Of a DNA stretch of 64,000 nt, positions 37,578 through 47,316 are shown piece after piece. The DNA is from Corynebacterium deserti GIMN1.010. Lineage in GTDB: Bacteria; Actinomycetota; Actinomycetes; Mycobacteriales; Mycobacteriaceae. The stretch covers positions 1,240,001 to 1,304,000 of the forward strand of contig NZ_CP009220.1 of NCBI RefSeq assembly GCF_001277995.1, written 5' to 3'. The notes beneath the pieces are model-generated. The model had not been told where the DNA came from and made no database searches. It was given only the letters and a program-made list of their open reading frames with translations. Both the position numbers and the translations under genes were made by a program. Numbering within the stretch: the first letter of the stretch is position 1; each line of letters begins with the position of its first letter.

Positions 37578-38600
37578 TTATTTAGCGTAGGGGTTGAATT
37601 CATTGGTGTATACCTTCGCCAGATCGAGTTCCTCTGGAGGCACCCCAAAGTTGCGTTCGATCCACTCTGCCCAGATGAGGAAATCATCATCTTCCAATAG
37701 CCCACCCTCGGTGGGGATGCCGGTGCCAGTCCACGCTTGGTAAATCGCTTTGCGGTTGCCTTGACCTGTGGAGTCAAGATAGTCCAGATAGGCTTGTAGC
37801 ACCTCGTGGTTCGAATGAGCTCGGGAATATTCGATGGCCTGCGATACCCCTTTTACCAACCGTTCTACAGTTTCCGGATCGTCGCCGATGAGATCGTTGT
37901 GGACAATGACGCTGCCAGAGTTGTGGGGACCCAACACACTGGAGTCCCGCATGAGAATCCGGAAACGATCCGACGCCAAAGCTCGCTGTAAAGCAGTATT
38001 TCCCACCCATACCGCATCAACCTGTCCTTGGAACAGCCGATCCTCAATGACTTCAGAAGGAACGGGCCGCAAAGTGATGGAATGAAAAAACTCCTCATCG
38101 AGGCCCGCATGTGTGACGTAGTACTCAATGGTGGCAGCCCCTTGCGCGCCGCGGGTATTCATGCCAATTGTTTTGCCGTCGAGGTCCGCGATGCTTCTGA
38201 TGTCACTATCCTCATTGACCAAAATCGCCGAGGATTCATTTCCCGACACTCCATAGCTGGCTGCCACTGCTTTAATGGGCGCACCAGTGGCGATCTCACC
38301 CGCAATGAGACCATTGAATGCCACCGTTGCCACGTCGACCTCGTGATTTTCAATTCCCTCAATGGCCTCCATACCGCTTTGGATAGTGCCCACGTTTTCA
38401 AGTGTGATGCCGTCCAGGTAACCCAAAGCGTCGGCAAGCTCAATGATGTTGATGTTGAGGGACGAAGATTGATAGCGCAGCGTAGCGGAGCCTTCTGTGA
38501 ATGACTCCGGAGGGGCGGGGACGCATGAGGTGAAAAGGGCGGCGCACAAGAGTACAAACAGACCACGCCGTGCTCTGTTCAGTCCTTGCCCTTGCGTCAT
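37578..38600 (-). CDS. ABC-type nitrate/sulfonate/taurine-like substrate-binding lipoprotein
   Basis: 340 residues. The lipobox LFTSC places the lipidated Cys at position 26. The rest is an SsuA/TauA/NMT1-like binding protein (TLRYQSSSLNINIIELADAL; NTRGAQGAATIEYYVTHAGL; DAVWVGNTALQRAL). Neither permease nor ATPase genes are adjacent, so it is an orphan receptor or pairs with a transporter encoded elsewhere. AAAGG precedes the ATG. Divergent from the CBS-domain gene across an AT-rich 157-bp gap. Confidence 0.85.
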   Translation of the reverse strand: MTQGQGLNRARRGLFVLLCAALFTSCVPAPPESFTEGSATLRYQSSSLNINIIELADALGYLDGITLENVGTIQSGMEAIEGIENHEVDVATVAFNGLIAGEIATGAPIKAVAASYGVSGNESSAILVNEDSDIRSIADLDGKTIGMNTRGAQGAATIEYYVTHAGLDEEFFHSITLRPVPSEVIEDRLFQGQVDAVWVGNTALQRALASDRFRILMRDSSVLGPHNSGSVIVHNDLIGDDPETVERLVKGVSQAIEYSRAHSNHEVLQAYLDYLDSTGQGNRKAIYQAWTGTGIPTEGGLLEDDDFLIWAEWIERNFGVPPEELDLAKVYTNEFNPYAK

Positions 38601-38757
38601 CTATAAACCTTTATTATCGATTATTCAACTAAATGTGAAGATACCCAAGATATAGTCCCAACGGTCAATAATCGAAAAATTCTAATATCATTCTTATCTA
38701 AGGTAATTCTTTCATTAAAACAACAACGGATTCGGCGCAATCTCTTAAGGTTGAAGC

Positions 38758-40614
38758 ATGTCGGTTGAACTCGAAGAGATCCGAGATTTCCTAGCTGGAT
38801 TCGAACCATTTGCCCAACTTCCGGAAAAAGAACTAGACCAACTTCCCGGGAAAATGAGTATGCGATATTTCCGCAGGGGCGAAGAAATCATTCCTTTCGG
38901 AAAGCCCAATGACTACATGGGAGTTATCCGATCGGGGGCAGTAGATGTCCTTGATGAACAAGGCGTATTGCTTGACCGGCGTGACGCCGGACGGTCTTTC
39001 GGCTATTCCACCATGGGCCCCGAAAACATCTCTCGTTACAGCATGGTGGCTGTGGAGGATTCACTGGTTCTCCGCCTTGGTCGAGAGGACTTTGCTGAAC
39101 TCGCGGCGCGAAACCCTGAGCTCAACCGCTACTATTCCAGCTGGTCCAAGAGGATTCGCGCAGCGGCGGATCAGCTGCGTCAAGAATCCAGCACAAAGGT
39201 GTTGCGCACCAAGCTGGGTGACTTCAAAATCGCCAACCCGATTTCCTGCGAACCTCACTGCACCATCAAGGACGCCGCCCTCAAAATGGATGAGCATGCG
39301 GTGTCGTCGCTGCTGATTCAAACAGACGGTGAGCTGCAGGGCATTATCACCGATAGGGATATGCGCAGCAGGGTAGTTGCCCGCAATTTGGATGTGTCGC
39401 TGCCGGTCAGTGAAATCATGACGGAAAACTTGCGATGCGCGACCTCGCAAGACTTGGCTTTTGAGGCAATGTTGCTCATGGCTGAGCTGCGCATCCATCA
39501 TCTGCCCATCGTTGATGATGGGCAGATTACTGGCATCGTGACATCGGCTGACATCATGCGACTGCTTCGCCACGATCCGATTTACCTCACTGCTGATCTC
39601 TCCCGGAAAAATACCGTGGAGGAACTGGCCAACACGTTCCAATCAGCGGCGGAAGTGGCCTCACGCTTTATTGATCGAGGCGCATCGGCAGAAGAAGTCA
39701 GTAGCTTGCTTACCGTCGCTGCAGATTCTCTAGCGAGGCGATTGCTCACGCTGGGTGAGCAGAAGTTGGGTACACCACCTGTGCCGTATTGCTTCGTGGT
39801 GGTGGGCTCGCAAGGTAGGAAAGAAATGGGATTGGCCTCCGATCAAGACAATGCCCTTGTCTTGGACAATTCCTACGATGAAAAAGACCACGGCGAATAC
39901 TTTGCAGCGCTCTCGGAATTTGTGTGCAATGGCCTAGATCGTGCAGGTCAGGTGCTCTGCCCAGGTGACATGATGGCGTCCAATCCGGAGTGGCGGATGA
40001 CAGTTGATCAGTGGGTGAGCACCTTCCACACCTGGATCACCGCACCTGAACCGGATGCGCTTCTTCATGCGCAGACTTTCTTTGATTTCCGGGGTATTTA
40101 TGGAGACATCGAGTTAGCCAAGATCGTGCACAAAAATGCGGTGAGCATGGCAAAAGGTGCACGGCGTCTGCATGCGCACTTGGCTAGTCTTGCAGCCCGG
40201 CGCGATCCTCCGCTGGGATTCTTCCGTGGCCTGGTGGTGGAGCGATCGGGCGAATATGGCCAGACATTGGATATCAAGAAGGGTGGCACAGCCGGCATCG
40301 TGCAGATGGCACGACTTTATGCGCTGGCCACGGGCAGTGACGCCGTGGGAACGCGCGAGCGGTTGTTGGCGGCAGCAGGTCATGGGCAAGTTTCACATAA
40401 GGGATCCCAGGATTTGCTCGATGCCTTTGAGTTTTTGAGTGCCACGGCGTTCCAGCATCAGACGCGGCTTATCAAAGTGGGGGAGCATCCCAACTATCAC
40501 ATTGATCCTAAGCAACTGAGCAAGATGGATAGGGAGCACCTCCGCGATGCGTTTTCCATCATTAAGGACATGCAAACGGCGTTGGCGACAAAGTACCCGG
40601 TGAGGAATATCTAG
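38758..40614 (+). CDS. cNMP-binding/CBS/DUF294 putative nucleotidyltransferase
   Basis: 618 residues in four parts. A cyclic-nucleotide-binding-like domain (~1-130) carries GVIRSGAVDVLDEQG. Two CBS motifs (~150-285) include GELQGIITDRDMRSRV and HHLPIVDDGQITGIVTSADI. The DUF294 nucleotidyltransferase core (~340-450) has GSQGRKEMGLASDQDNAL, the GS...DxD pattern. A DUF294 C-terminal helical domain (~480-610) follows. This architecture suggests an enzyme gated by adenine nucleotides or cAMP; the target is unknown. Its stop overlaps the next start by one base, so it works with, or is coupled to, the exonuclease. Confidence 0.88.
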   Translation: MSVELEEIRDFLAGFEPFAQLPEKELDQLPGKMSMRYFRRGEEIIPFGKPNDYMGVIRSGAVDVLDEQGVLLDRRDAGRSFGYSTMGPENISRYSMVAVEDSLVLRLGREDFAELAARNPELNRYYSSWSKRIRAAADQLRQESSTKVLRTKLGDFKIANPISCEPHCTIKDAALKMDEHAVSSLLIQTDGELQGIITDRDMRSRVVARNLDVSLPVSEIMTENLRCATSQDLAFEAMLLMAELRIHHLPIVDDGQITGIVTSADIMRLLRHDPIYLTADLSRKNTVEELANTFQSAAEVASRFIDRGASAEEVSSLLTVAADSLARRLLTLGEQKLGTPPVPYCFVVVGSQGRKEMGLASDQDNALVLDNSYDEKDHGEYFAALSEFVCNGLDRAGQVLCPGDMMASNPEWRMTVDQWVSTFHTWITAPEPDALLHAQTFFDFRGIYGDIELAKIVHKNAVSMAKGARRLHAHLASLAARRDPPLGFFRGLVVERSGEYGQTLDIKKGGTAGIVQMARLYALATGSDAVGTRERLLAAAGHGQVSHKGSQDLLDAFEFLSATAFQHQTRLIKVGEHPNYHIDPKQLSKMDREHLRDAFSIIKDMQTALATKYPVRNI

Positions 40615-41270
40615 TGTTTGGACGTCGAAAAGCGCATGTACGGCGCGCAAGGGGCGCGTTGAAGGACTTTTATGGGGTGCCGGGGCCGGAGGCGTCGACA
40701 AGCTTAAAAGACCTGAAACTGCTGGCAGTCGACGTGGAAACGACAGGGCTTAAGCCACGCGAACATCAGATTGTGTCGATGGGATGGGTGCCGATCAACG
40801 GCGACGTCATCGATTTCAGCGGGGCCGGCTACGTGGTGATTCGCGGCAGCGAGGGCTTCTCGGTCGGGTCGTCAGCGGTGATTCATCAACTCACCGACGA
40901 TGAGATCGCTGCGGGCATCGACATGGAGGACGCACTCACACAGCTGCTCACTGCACTACAAGGGCGCGCCATGCTGGCCCACTTTTCAGCGATCGAACGC
41001 GATTTCATCTCCGCGCAATGCGTCACCCACTTTGGGGCGCAACTGGAGGTCCCCATCGTTGACACCTTTACGCTCGAGCGCCGCCACATGGAACGCATGT
41101 CCACCTATCCCCGCGGGGAAGACCTACGTTTGCCGCGCATCAGGCAGCGCTACGGGTTGCCGCATTATTCAAACCACCAGGCGCTTAGCGACGCCCTCGC
41201 CTGCGCTGAAGTCTATTTGGTACACCTATCCCAACTGCGTGCCCAACGCCTAGGCGATATCTGGGAGTAG
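40614..41270 (+). CDS. DnaQ-like 3'-5' exonuclease (Pol III epsilon type)
   Basis: 218 residues. The DEDDh exonuclease fold can be read: ExoI LLAVDVETTG, the ExoII region near HFSAIERDFI, and ExoIII HQALSDALACAEVYL. A basic N-terminus (RRKAHVRRARGALKDF) is extra. The GTG start shares a base with the stop of the DUF294 gene. Probably not the replicative epsilon subunit; it may act on the partner's product (inference). Confidence 0.88.
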   Translation: MFGRRKAHVRRARGALKDFYGVPGPEASTSLKDLKLLAVDVETTGLKPREHQIVSMGWVPINGDVIDFSGAGYVVIRGSEGFSVGSSAVIHQLTDDEIAAGIDMEDALTQLLTALQGRAMLAHFSAIERDFISAQCVTHFGAQLEVPIVDTFTLERRHMERMSTYPRGEDLRLPRIRQRYGLPHYSNHQALSDALACAEVYLVHLSQLRAQRLGDIWE

Positions 41271-41314
41271 CCCTACTGCGCGGGCGGGATGGCTGACCGC
41301 GTATCATGTCGGGC

Positions 41315-42121
41315 ATGCGTTTTGGACGAATTGCCACCCCTGATGGAATGTGTTTTTGCTCGATTGACGGCGAAGGAGATGATGTAGCCAACCTCACCGC
41401 CCGTGAAATCGAAGGCACCCCCTTCACCGAACCAAAGTTCACCGGCCGTGAATGGCCACTAAAGGACGTCCGCCTCCTCGCACCGATGCTGCCCAGTAAG
41501 GTAGTTGCCATCGGCCGTAACTATGCTGATCACGTCGCCGAGGTGTTCAAGAAGTCCGCAGAATCCCTGCCACCGACCCTCTTCCTCAAGCCACCAACAT
41601 CTGTCACCGGCCCAGAGTCACCCATCCGCATCCCTTCCTTTGCCACCAAGGTGGAATTCGAAGGCGAGTTGGCTGTTGTGATCGGCAAGCCATGCAAGAA
41701 TGTCAAGGCGCAAGACTGGAAGTCTGTTGTTTTGGGATTCACCATCATCAACGACGTCTCCTCCCGCGACCTGCAGTTCGCCGACGGCCAGTGGGCCCGC
41801 GCCAAGGGTATCGACACCTTCGGACCCATCGGCCCATGGATCGAAACCAACATCAACTCCATTGACCTGGACAACCTGCCCATCAAGGCACGCCTGACCC
41901 ACGACGGTGAAACCTCCCTCAAACAGGACTCCAACTCCAACCAGATGATCATGAAGATGGGCGAAATCATCGAGTTCATCACTGCCTCCATGACCCTGCT
42001 GCCTGGCGACGTCATCGCTACCGGATCCCCAGCAGGTACCGAAGCAATGGTTAACGGCGACTACATCGAGATTGAAATCCCAGGTATCGGCAAGCTCGGC
42101 AACCCAGTGGTTAACGTCTAG
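41315..42121 (+). CDS. odx: Oxaloacetate decarboxylase, fumarylacetoacetase family
   Basis: 268 residues. FAH-fold core: VVAIGRNYADHV, PPTLFLKPPTSVTGP, the metal-binding VEFEGELAVVIGK with its Glu, DVSSRDLQFADGQW and LLPGDVIATGSPAG. The C. glutamicum homologue Cg1458 is a soluble Mn2+/Mg2+ oxaloacetate decarboxylase; I assign the same role by similarity and gene order. A TATCAT box at 41302-41307 sits 7 bp before this ATG, favouring a leaderless start here rather than at the ATG at 41306, which overlaps the box. Confidence 0.9.
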   Translation: MRFGRIATPDGMCFCSIDGEGDDVANLTAREIEGTPFTEPKFTGREWPLKDVRLLAPMLPSKVVAIGRNYADHVAEVFKKSAESLPPTLFLKPPTSVTGPESPIRIPSFATKVEFEGELAVVIGKPCKNVKAQDWKSVVLGFTIINDVSSRDLQFADGQWARAKGIDTFGPIGPWIETNINSIDLDNLPIKARLTHDGETSLKQDSNSNQMIMKMGEIIEFITASMTLLPGDVIATGSPAGTEAMVNGDYIEIEIPGIGKLGNPVVNV

Positions 42122-42732
42122 TGAGTGACCACGGTGCTCATGGTTCTCATCGGCGGTTTGATCATGTAACCCCAGAATCAATGGAAGAGCAGTACACCGC
42201 AACTGGCCAGGTGTGGAGCGGAAACCCGAACGCATCCTTGGAGGCGTACTTGGGGTCAGGTGCTGTTTCATCTGGTGAGACCGCTTTGGACATTGGCTGT
42301 GGCGAAGGTGCTGACCTGGTGTGGCTCGCCCGCAAGGGATATGAGGCCACCGGTATCGACTTCGCGCCAACTGCAGTGGCTCGTGCTCGTGAGCTGGCGG
42401 AACCTGTTGGTGCCTCCGTTCTTTTGGTGTCGTTCACGGAGTTTGCCATTGAATCCGGCCGCCAATTTGATCTGGTGACCTGCTCATATGGCCAAATCCC
42501 TGCCAATGAGACCTCCCTTACCCAACTGGAGAACCTCGTCGCACCTGGCGGGACCCTGCTATTTACGCACCATGACTTTGAGTCCGAATCTGCGATGACC
42601 CCGCATTGGCTTGGCGGTGCACTCAGCGATGATTTCAAGGTCGAGGTGTTGGAGAGCTTCAAACGCAACGTGACGACGGGTGCTGGGGCGATGCATCACG
42701 TGGATATCGTGCTGAAAGCGACCAAAAAGTAG
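42121..42732 (+). CDS. Class I SAM-dependent methyltransferase
   Basis: 203 residues. Motif I is ALDIGCGEGADLVWLARKGY, then GIDFAPTAVARARELA, and FDLVTCSYGQI as motif IV. Small-molecule methyltransferase, substrate unknown; the size and VAPGGTLLFTHHDF resemble the thiopurine/tellurite (TehB) group. The GTG start overlaps the odx stop by one base, so the pair is translationally coupled. Confidence 0.87.
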   Translation: MSDHGAHGSHRRFDHVTPESMEEQYTATGQVWSGNPNASLEAYLGSGAVSSGETALDIGCGEGADLVWLARKGYEATGIDFAPTAVARARELAEPVGASVLLVSFTEFAIESGRQFDLVTCSYGQIPANETSLTQLENLVAPGGTLLFTHHDFESESAMTPHWLGGALSDDFKVEVLESFKRNVTTGAGAMHHVDIVLKATKK

Positions 42733-42789
42733 GCTCAGGCTCTTCTCTGGACGGCTCACTGGGGGTGTGGGCTGAGTTCTGAGCCGGGG

Positions 42790-42917
42790 AGTGTGCGGAT
42801 CGCACGGATTATTTTGGGATGCCAGAAAATCCGTGCGATCCTCCCGTTTTAGGCCCCTTTTTTGTGCCGATCGCACGGATATTCTAAATTTCCTGGAATT
42901 TCCGTGCGATCGGCACA
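42790..42917. repeat. Two tandem long hairpins built from one 11-mer
   Basis: GATCGCACGGA occurs twice forward and twice inverted. Hairpin 1 spans 42790-42842 (GGATCGCACGGATTATTTT with AAAATCCGTGCGATCC). Hairpin 2 spans 42866-42917 (TGCCGATCGCACGGATATTC with its near complement ending GATCGGCA). They lie between convergent genes in a 334-bp gap (42733-43066) that holds no gene, and may terminate both. Confidence 0.75.
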
Positions 42918-43066
42918 GTCGTATTTAAACACCCCGATACATGCAGAAATCATGACGTTTTGAGTGTCCATCTAAGCGGTTTTCAACGCCTGCCTCAATG
43001 AAATACCCATTCGAAAAACTCGACGTCTTAAATCGGCGCACAGCCCCACACGTGAAAGGCCGTGCC

Positions 43067-44197
43067 CTACAACCCCAGCGAGCGCATAATCGTTTGGAGC
43101 TTCGCGGTGGTCTCATCGAACTCTTCCTGAGCGTCGGAGCTCTCTACAATTCCGCCTCCAGCCCAGGCGCGTGCCCAGGTGCCATCGCCGGAGACTTCCG
43201 CGCACCGGATGGCCACCATGTATTCGCCGTCGCCAGTGGAATCGCACCATCCAACGGCACCGGCATAGAAGTTTCGTGGGGATTCCGCAGAGGCAATGAG
43301 TGCTTCCGCAGCGTCGGTGGGGGTTCCGCAGACAGCTGGGGTGGGGTGGGTAAGAGTGGCAAGTTCCAACGCGGAAATTCCGGAGTCTTTCAACGTCCCC
43401 ACGATTGGCGTAGCGAGGTGCCACATTTCATTGGTTTTGGTCAGCTCTGGTACGTCTGAAATGTCCAAAGTTGAACACAGTGGTGACAGCACCGTACGCA
43501 GGTGGTTGACCACATAGGAGTGTTCCGAGAGATTCTTCGCGCTAGCCAACAGGGTGCGGCCTTGCGCTGAGTCACGTGAAGGGTCGGAAAGTCGAGGAGC
43601 AGATCCGGCTAGCGGGTATGCGGAGACGGTGGAGCCTTGGCGTTTGATCAATACTTCAGGGGAAGATCCCACCAGCATATGGCCTTCAAATGATGGACCT
43701 GCGGGGGAAAGGTCGGCGATGAAGCCGTCCTTATTGTGGGAGTTATCGATCAGGCGGGCAGCCACCAGGAGGGGGTCGACGGGTGGGTCGAAGGAGATGT
43801 CGACAGCACGCGCGAGCACCACTTTTTCTAGGACGGTGTTGGTGATGGTGTTGATGGCGGCGTTGACGCGTCGTAAATGCTCAATCGGTGAGGGGTCAAG
43901 CCCTGCCACTTCGGCGTGCAGCTGTGAGCCGGGCCCGAATCGGTAGTAGGCGTGAGGTTCGAGGGGGCCGTCTTCGCGGATGATCACCTCAGGAACTGTT
44001 AGTGCTGCTGGTTTGTCGCGCTCGAAAGGCAGTGCGCCGACAACCATGGGCACGCGACCGGACTTCAAGGCATCAATTGCGGCCCAGGCATCCGTGAACG
44101 TTTCCCGCGCCCCTTGAGTGCGCACAGACCCGTGACCTCTGGAAAGGAGGAAATCCGGGGCGGTGGAGGGGGCGGCTGGATCGCGGTGGGCAGACAT
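43067..44197 (-). CDS. menF: Isochorismate synthase
   Basis: 376 residues of the chorismate-binding family, of EntC/MenF size. Core motifs: VLEKVVLARAVDI, VGSSPEVLIKRQGSTVSAYP and LAGSAPR, KTNEMWHLATPIVGTL, THPTPAVCGTPTDAAE and FYAGAVGWCDSTGDGEYMVA. It converts chorismate to isochorismate, here most likely for menaquinone. It stands alone and diverges from gltX. Confidence 0.88.
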   Translation of the reverse strand: MSAHRDPAAPSTAPDFLLSRGHGSVRTQGARETFTDAWAAIDALKSGRVPMVVGALPFERDKPAALTVPEVIIREDGPLEPHAYYRFGPGSQLHAEVAGLDPSPIEHLRRVNAAINTITNTVLEKVVLARAVDISFDPPVDPLLVAARLIDNSHNKDGFIADLSPAGPSFEGHMLVGSSPEVLIKRQGSTVSAYPLAGSAPRLSDPSRDSAQGRTLLASAKNLSEHSYVVNHLRTVLSPLCSTLDISDVPELTKTNEMWHLATPIVGTLKDSGISALELATLTHPTPAVCGTPTDAAEALIASAESPRNFYAGAVGWCDSTGDGEYMVAIRCAEVSGDGTWARAWAGGGIVESSDAQEEFDETTAKLQTIMRSLGL

Positions 44198-44317
44198 GGA
44201 TCACCATTCTAATGCCACCTCCTTTCTGGGAAACCGAAAGCCCGGCCCGACTCAGCTGACAACCCAGACTTGGGGTAAACGCGCGGTGGATGTGGCGGGA
44301 GGATTATCATAGCCACC

Positions 44318-45799
44318 ATGACTGATGTTCGTGTTCGTTTCTGCCCATCGCCCACCGGCACCCCGCACGTTGGATTGGTGCGCACTGCACTGTTCAACTG
44401 GGCATATGCTCGCCACATTGGAGGCAAGTTAGTTTTCCGCATTGAGGACACTGACGCTGCCCGTGATTCCGAGGAGTCTTACTCCGCCATCATCGATTCC
44501 CTGCGGTGGCTTGGCATAGATTGGGACGAAGGCGTGGAGAAGGGCGGCCCACACGAGCCCTACCGCCAGTCCCAGCGCAAGGACATCTACCAGGATGTGC
44601 TGAAGAAGCTTATCGACGCCGGTGAAGTCTACCCAGCTTATTCCACCGCGGAAGAGGTTGAGGAGCGCCACAAGGCTGCTGGCCGCGACCCTAAGCTTGG
44701 CTACGACAACTTTGACCGTGATCTCACCGAAGAGCAGGTCGCCGCATTCGAAGAGGCTGGCCGCAAGCCTGTGTGGCGTCTGCGCATGCCAGATCAGGAC
44801 TGGAAGTGGAATGACCTCGTCCGCGGTGAGGTTGAGTTCAAGTCCTTCACTCAGCCTGACTTCGTGGTTGCCCGTTCCAACGGTGAGCCTTTGTACACCC
44901 TGGTCAACCCTGTTGATGATGCGTTGATGGAAGTCACCCATGTGCTGCGTGGCGAGGATCTTCTGCCATCCACCCCTCGTCAGTTGGCGCTTTACGAGGC
45001 CCTCAAGCGCATTGGCATTGCCAAGCAGACCCCAACCTTTGGCCACCTGCCATTCGTGATGGGTGAGGGCAACAAGAAGCTGTCCAAGCGTGACCCTCAG
45101 TCCAGCCTGTTCAACCACCGCGACAACGGCATCATCCCAGAGGGCATGCTCAACTACCTGGCACTGCTGGGCTGGTCGCTGTCTTCTGATCAGGATATTT
45201 TCTCCGTCGAGGAGTTCGTTGCCAACTTCGATGTCGCCGACGTCTTGGGCAATCCAGCGCGTTTTGACCAGAAGAAACTCGAGGCTATCAACGCCGACCA
45301 CATTCGTCAGCTGGATCTCAAGGACTTTGAGACCCGCCTGCGCGCCTACATGACCGAGTACACCGAATTCCCAGCCGATTACCCAGCGGACAAGTTCGCT
45401 ATCGCAGCTGAGCTCGTGCAGACCCGCATCAAGGTGCTCAGCGAGGCCTGGGATCTGCTCAAGTTCCTGGTCACCTCCGACGAGGACCTCGTGCTCAATG
45501 AGAAGGCTGCCAAGAAGAACCTCAAGGACACTGCCGTCGAGCCTCTTGAAGCCGGCATCGCAGCACTTGAGGCGGTCACCGAGTGGACCACCCCGAATAT
45601 CGAGGCAGCCCTGAACAAGGCACTCATCGAGGATCTCGGCCTAAAGCCTCGCGTCGCCTTCGGTGCCCTGCGCATCGGCATTTCCGGCGAGGCAATCTCC
45701 CCACCTCTGTTTGAGTCCATGGAGCTTTTGGGCAAGGAATCCACCTTGACCCGCCTCAAGGCTGCCCGCGCCCAGACCCCATACCAGGCAGCAGAATAA
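44318..45799 (+). CDS. gltX: Glutamyl-tRNA synthetase
   Basis: 493 residues. Class I signature [11 protein letters not shown] (HIGH equivalent) and KLSKR near residue 252. With GatCAB present it should be non-discriminating and also charge tRNA(Gln), which fits the gatA and gatB genes seen here. GGAGG lies ~15 nt before the ATG and a TATCAT box lies closer. Confidence 0.97.
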   Translation: MTDVRVRFCPSPTGTPHVGLVRTALFNWAYARHIGGKLVFRIEDTDAARDSEESYSAIIDSLRWLGIDWDEGVEKGGPHEPYRQSQRKDIYQDVLKKLIDAGEVYPAYSTAEEVEERHKAAGRDPKLGYDNFDRDLTEEQVAAFEEAGRKPVWRLRMPDQDWKWNDLVRGEVEFKSFTQPDFVVARSNGEPLYTLVNPVDDALMEVTHVLRGEDLLPSTPRQLALYEALKRIGIAKQTPTFGHLPFVMGEGNKKLSKRDPQSSLFNHRDNGIIPEGMLNYLALLGWSLSSDQDIFSVEEFVANFDVADVLGNPARFDQKKLEAINADHIRQLDLKDFETRLRAYMTEYTEFPADYPADKFAIAAELVQTRIKVLSEAWDLLKFLVTSDEDLVLNEKAAKKNLKDTAVEPLEAGIAALEAVTEWTTPNIEAALNKALIEDLGLKPRVAFGALRIGISGEAISPPLFESMELLGKESTLTRLKAARAQTPYQAAE

Positions 45800-45807
45800 C
45801 GCTTATC

Positions 45808-45831
45808 GACGCGCCCTTTCAGGGCGTGTCG
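45808..45831 (+). terminator. Small bidirectional terminator after gltX
   Basis: GACGCGCCCT and AGGGCGTGTC pair around TTC, between the ends of two convergent genes. The T-tract is weak. Confidence 0.6.
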
Positions 45832-45835
45832 TCTT

Positions 45836-46366
45836 CTACTTAGCGTTTCCCTCAACCAGCTCCTTGAGCTTGAGGTTTGAGTTCTCCTTCAACCGGCTAA
45901 TGCTGGCGAGAAACGGCACGCCAGGGGAGAGGACTCCACTAAAGTGCATCTCCTGATGCACCTTGGTCCGACCATCCTCGAGTGGTTCCAGCTCTGTGGT
46001 GTCGGTGACCGCAAGCAACCACTTTGCGATGATCTTCGCCGACCACGTCACCTCTCGTTCTGGTCGAAAAACCGAGACCACGGGACGAAATGTTGCGGTT
46101 AACTTCGAGCTCTCCGGATGCTGAGTCTTCATCTTCACCCGCATCCCCTGAGCGATCTCCCCATTGGCACGCACATAAATGATGTGCTCGTTCCACTCCG
46201 ATAGTCGATCAAGATCGGTCACCACATCCCACACCTTCTCCGCAGGTGCATCAATGACGATCGAGTTGTTGGCCCTTAGCGGCAGCGCACGGCTCACAGC
46301 CCAGGAAGACAATGCTGCGATTGCTGTCCAAAAGATCAGTGGCAACAACAGTGCTGGAAACGGCAT
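45836..46366 (-). CDS. Membrane-anchored SRPBCC (START-like) protein
   Basis: 176 residues. One N-terminal hydrophobic helix (ALLLPLIFWTAIAALSSWAV) precedes a polyketide-cyclase/SRPBCC domain (SIVIDAPAEKVWDVVTDLDR; RVKMKTQHPE; EVTWSAKI). Binds a hydrophobic ligand in its family; the ligand is unknown. The next two genes upstream on this strand are decayed, one of them also SRPBCC. Confidence 0.78.
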   Translation of the reverse strand: MPFPALLLPLIFWTAIAALSSWAVSRALPLRANNSIVIDAPAEKVWDVVTDLDRLSEWNEHIIYVRANGEIAQGMRVKMKTQHPESSKLTATFRPVVSVFRPEREVTWSAKIIAKWLLAVTDTTELEPLEDGRTKVHQEMHFSGVLSPGVPFLASISRLKENSNLKLKELVEGNAK

Positions 46367-46448
46367 GGATGAAAGTCCTTAACGGTTGCGCTCTAATGTG
46401 TTCGTCTCAAGCTTAGCCCGCAAAGCGAGGGGTATAACATGATTTACT

Positions 46449-46884
46449 TCAAACTCCTAGCTCCTTCAAACGCTTAAGTGCCTGCTTCCCACCAGCCCAT
46501 CCGCCGGCGATCCCACATTGGGACCTGTACTACGAGCATCAATCTCTAAAATCGCCGCCCCATGCGCGAACGCCCACAACGCCTGACCTTTAAGGGGGCG
46601 TGGCCTGTCACCTCATAAAACGGCGTACCAGCCCAGGTCTCCAAACCGTCTGGAAGAAGATCGCGCGGGAACTCTGCGCCAGTCAGCAGACGGTGAATGT
46701 GGAGGTACTCTCGTGCCATGTGATCATGCAACCGCGGGCCCAACTCCGCAAACGCCCGCGTTGCGATGCGCGCCGCGATCTCCTCCCGCGTGCTCACCTT
46801 GTTCCAACCATGAGCCGCCACGAGCCGCCACGCCACATCGATAACTTCAGCCAGGCGACCCACGGGTGGATCCGGAAAAATCAT
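46449..46884 (-). pseudogene. Remnant of a TetR-type regulator, C-terminal domain
   Basis: The first 95 residues (GRLAEVIDVAWRLVAAHGW; TRAFAELGPRLHDHMAREYL; WAGTPFYEVTGHAPL) run into a wrong frame near 46585. A second frame gives KGQALWAFAHGAAILEIDAR, and a third gives GWAGGKQALKRLKELGV before a stop at 46449-46451. Joined, they look like a TetR C-terminal (WHG-like) effector domain. The DNA-binding helix-turn-helix is absent, so the gene is broken. Its ATG overlaps the stop of the SRPBCC remnant. Confidence 0.65.
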
Positions 46885-47316
46885 TGAATCTTAGTCTCCA
46901 CAAAATTTGCTAGTGCCTGATTCGACGCCTCAATAGACGCGCCCAAATCCATCATCAGTAGCGCAAAAATACCCAGAATTCCCGTAAAACTCTCCGTCTG
47001 CGTCACCTTCGTTCCACCCGCCACCGGCTCCAGCAAAAATGCATGATTGCCATCCATCAACCCCGAAAAAGCAACATGGCCCAACCACCGCAGCTCACGG
47101 CCCGGGTCCGCAGCAAGCACCGTGGGCTTAAAGCTTATCGACGAACCCCCTTCCTCATTTCTAAACTCCATCCGGATTCCTACCTCAGCAACACCGGTAA
47201 ACGAAGTGATGGTGGGATGCGACTTCGGGAAGCCCTCTACATCACCAACCGCCTCCCATAATTCTTCAGATGTGGCATTGATCGTGATCTCTCGAGTGGT
47301 GGCGGCACGATGACAC
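46881..47316 (-). pseudogene. SRPBCC protein without a start, probably decayed
   Basis: The frame reads TTREITINATSEELWEAVGD, then VEGFPKSHPTITSFTGVAEV, then RNEEGGSSISFKPTVLAADP and the C-terminal helix ASNQALANFVETKIQ: a complete START-like domain. No in-frame start codon is found near its N-terminus; the only ATG, at 47171, is well inside the domain. Either the 5' end was lost or only a truncated protein is made. The 270 bp further upstream (47320-47588) hold just the tRNA promoter. Confidence 0.6.
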
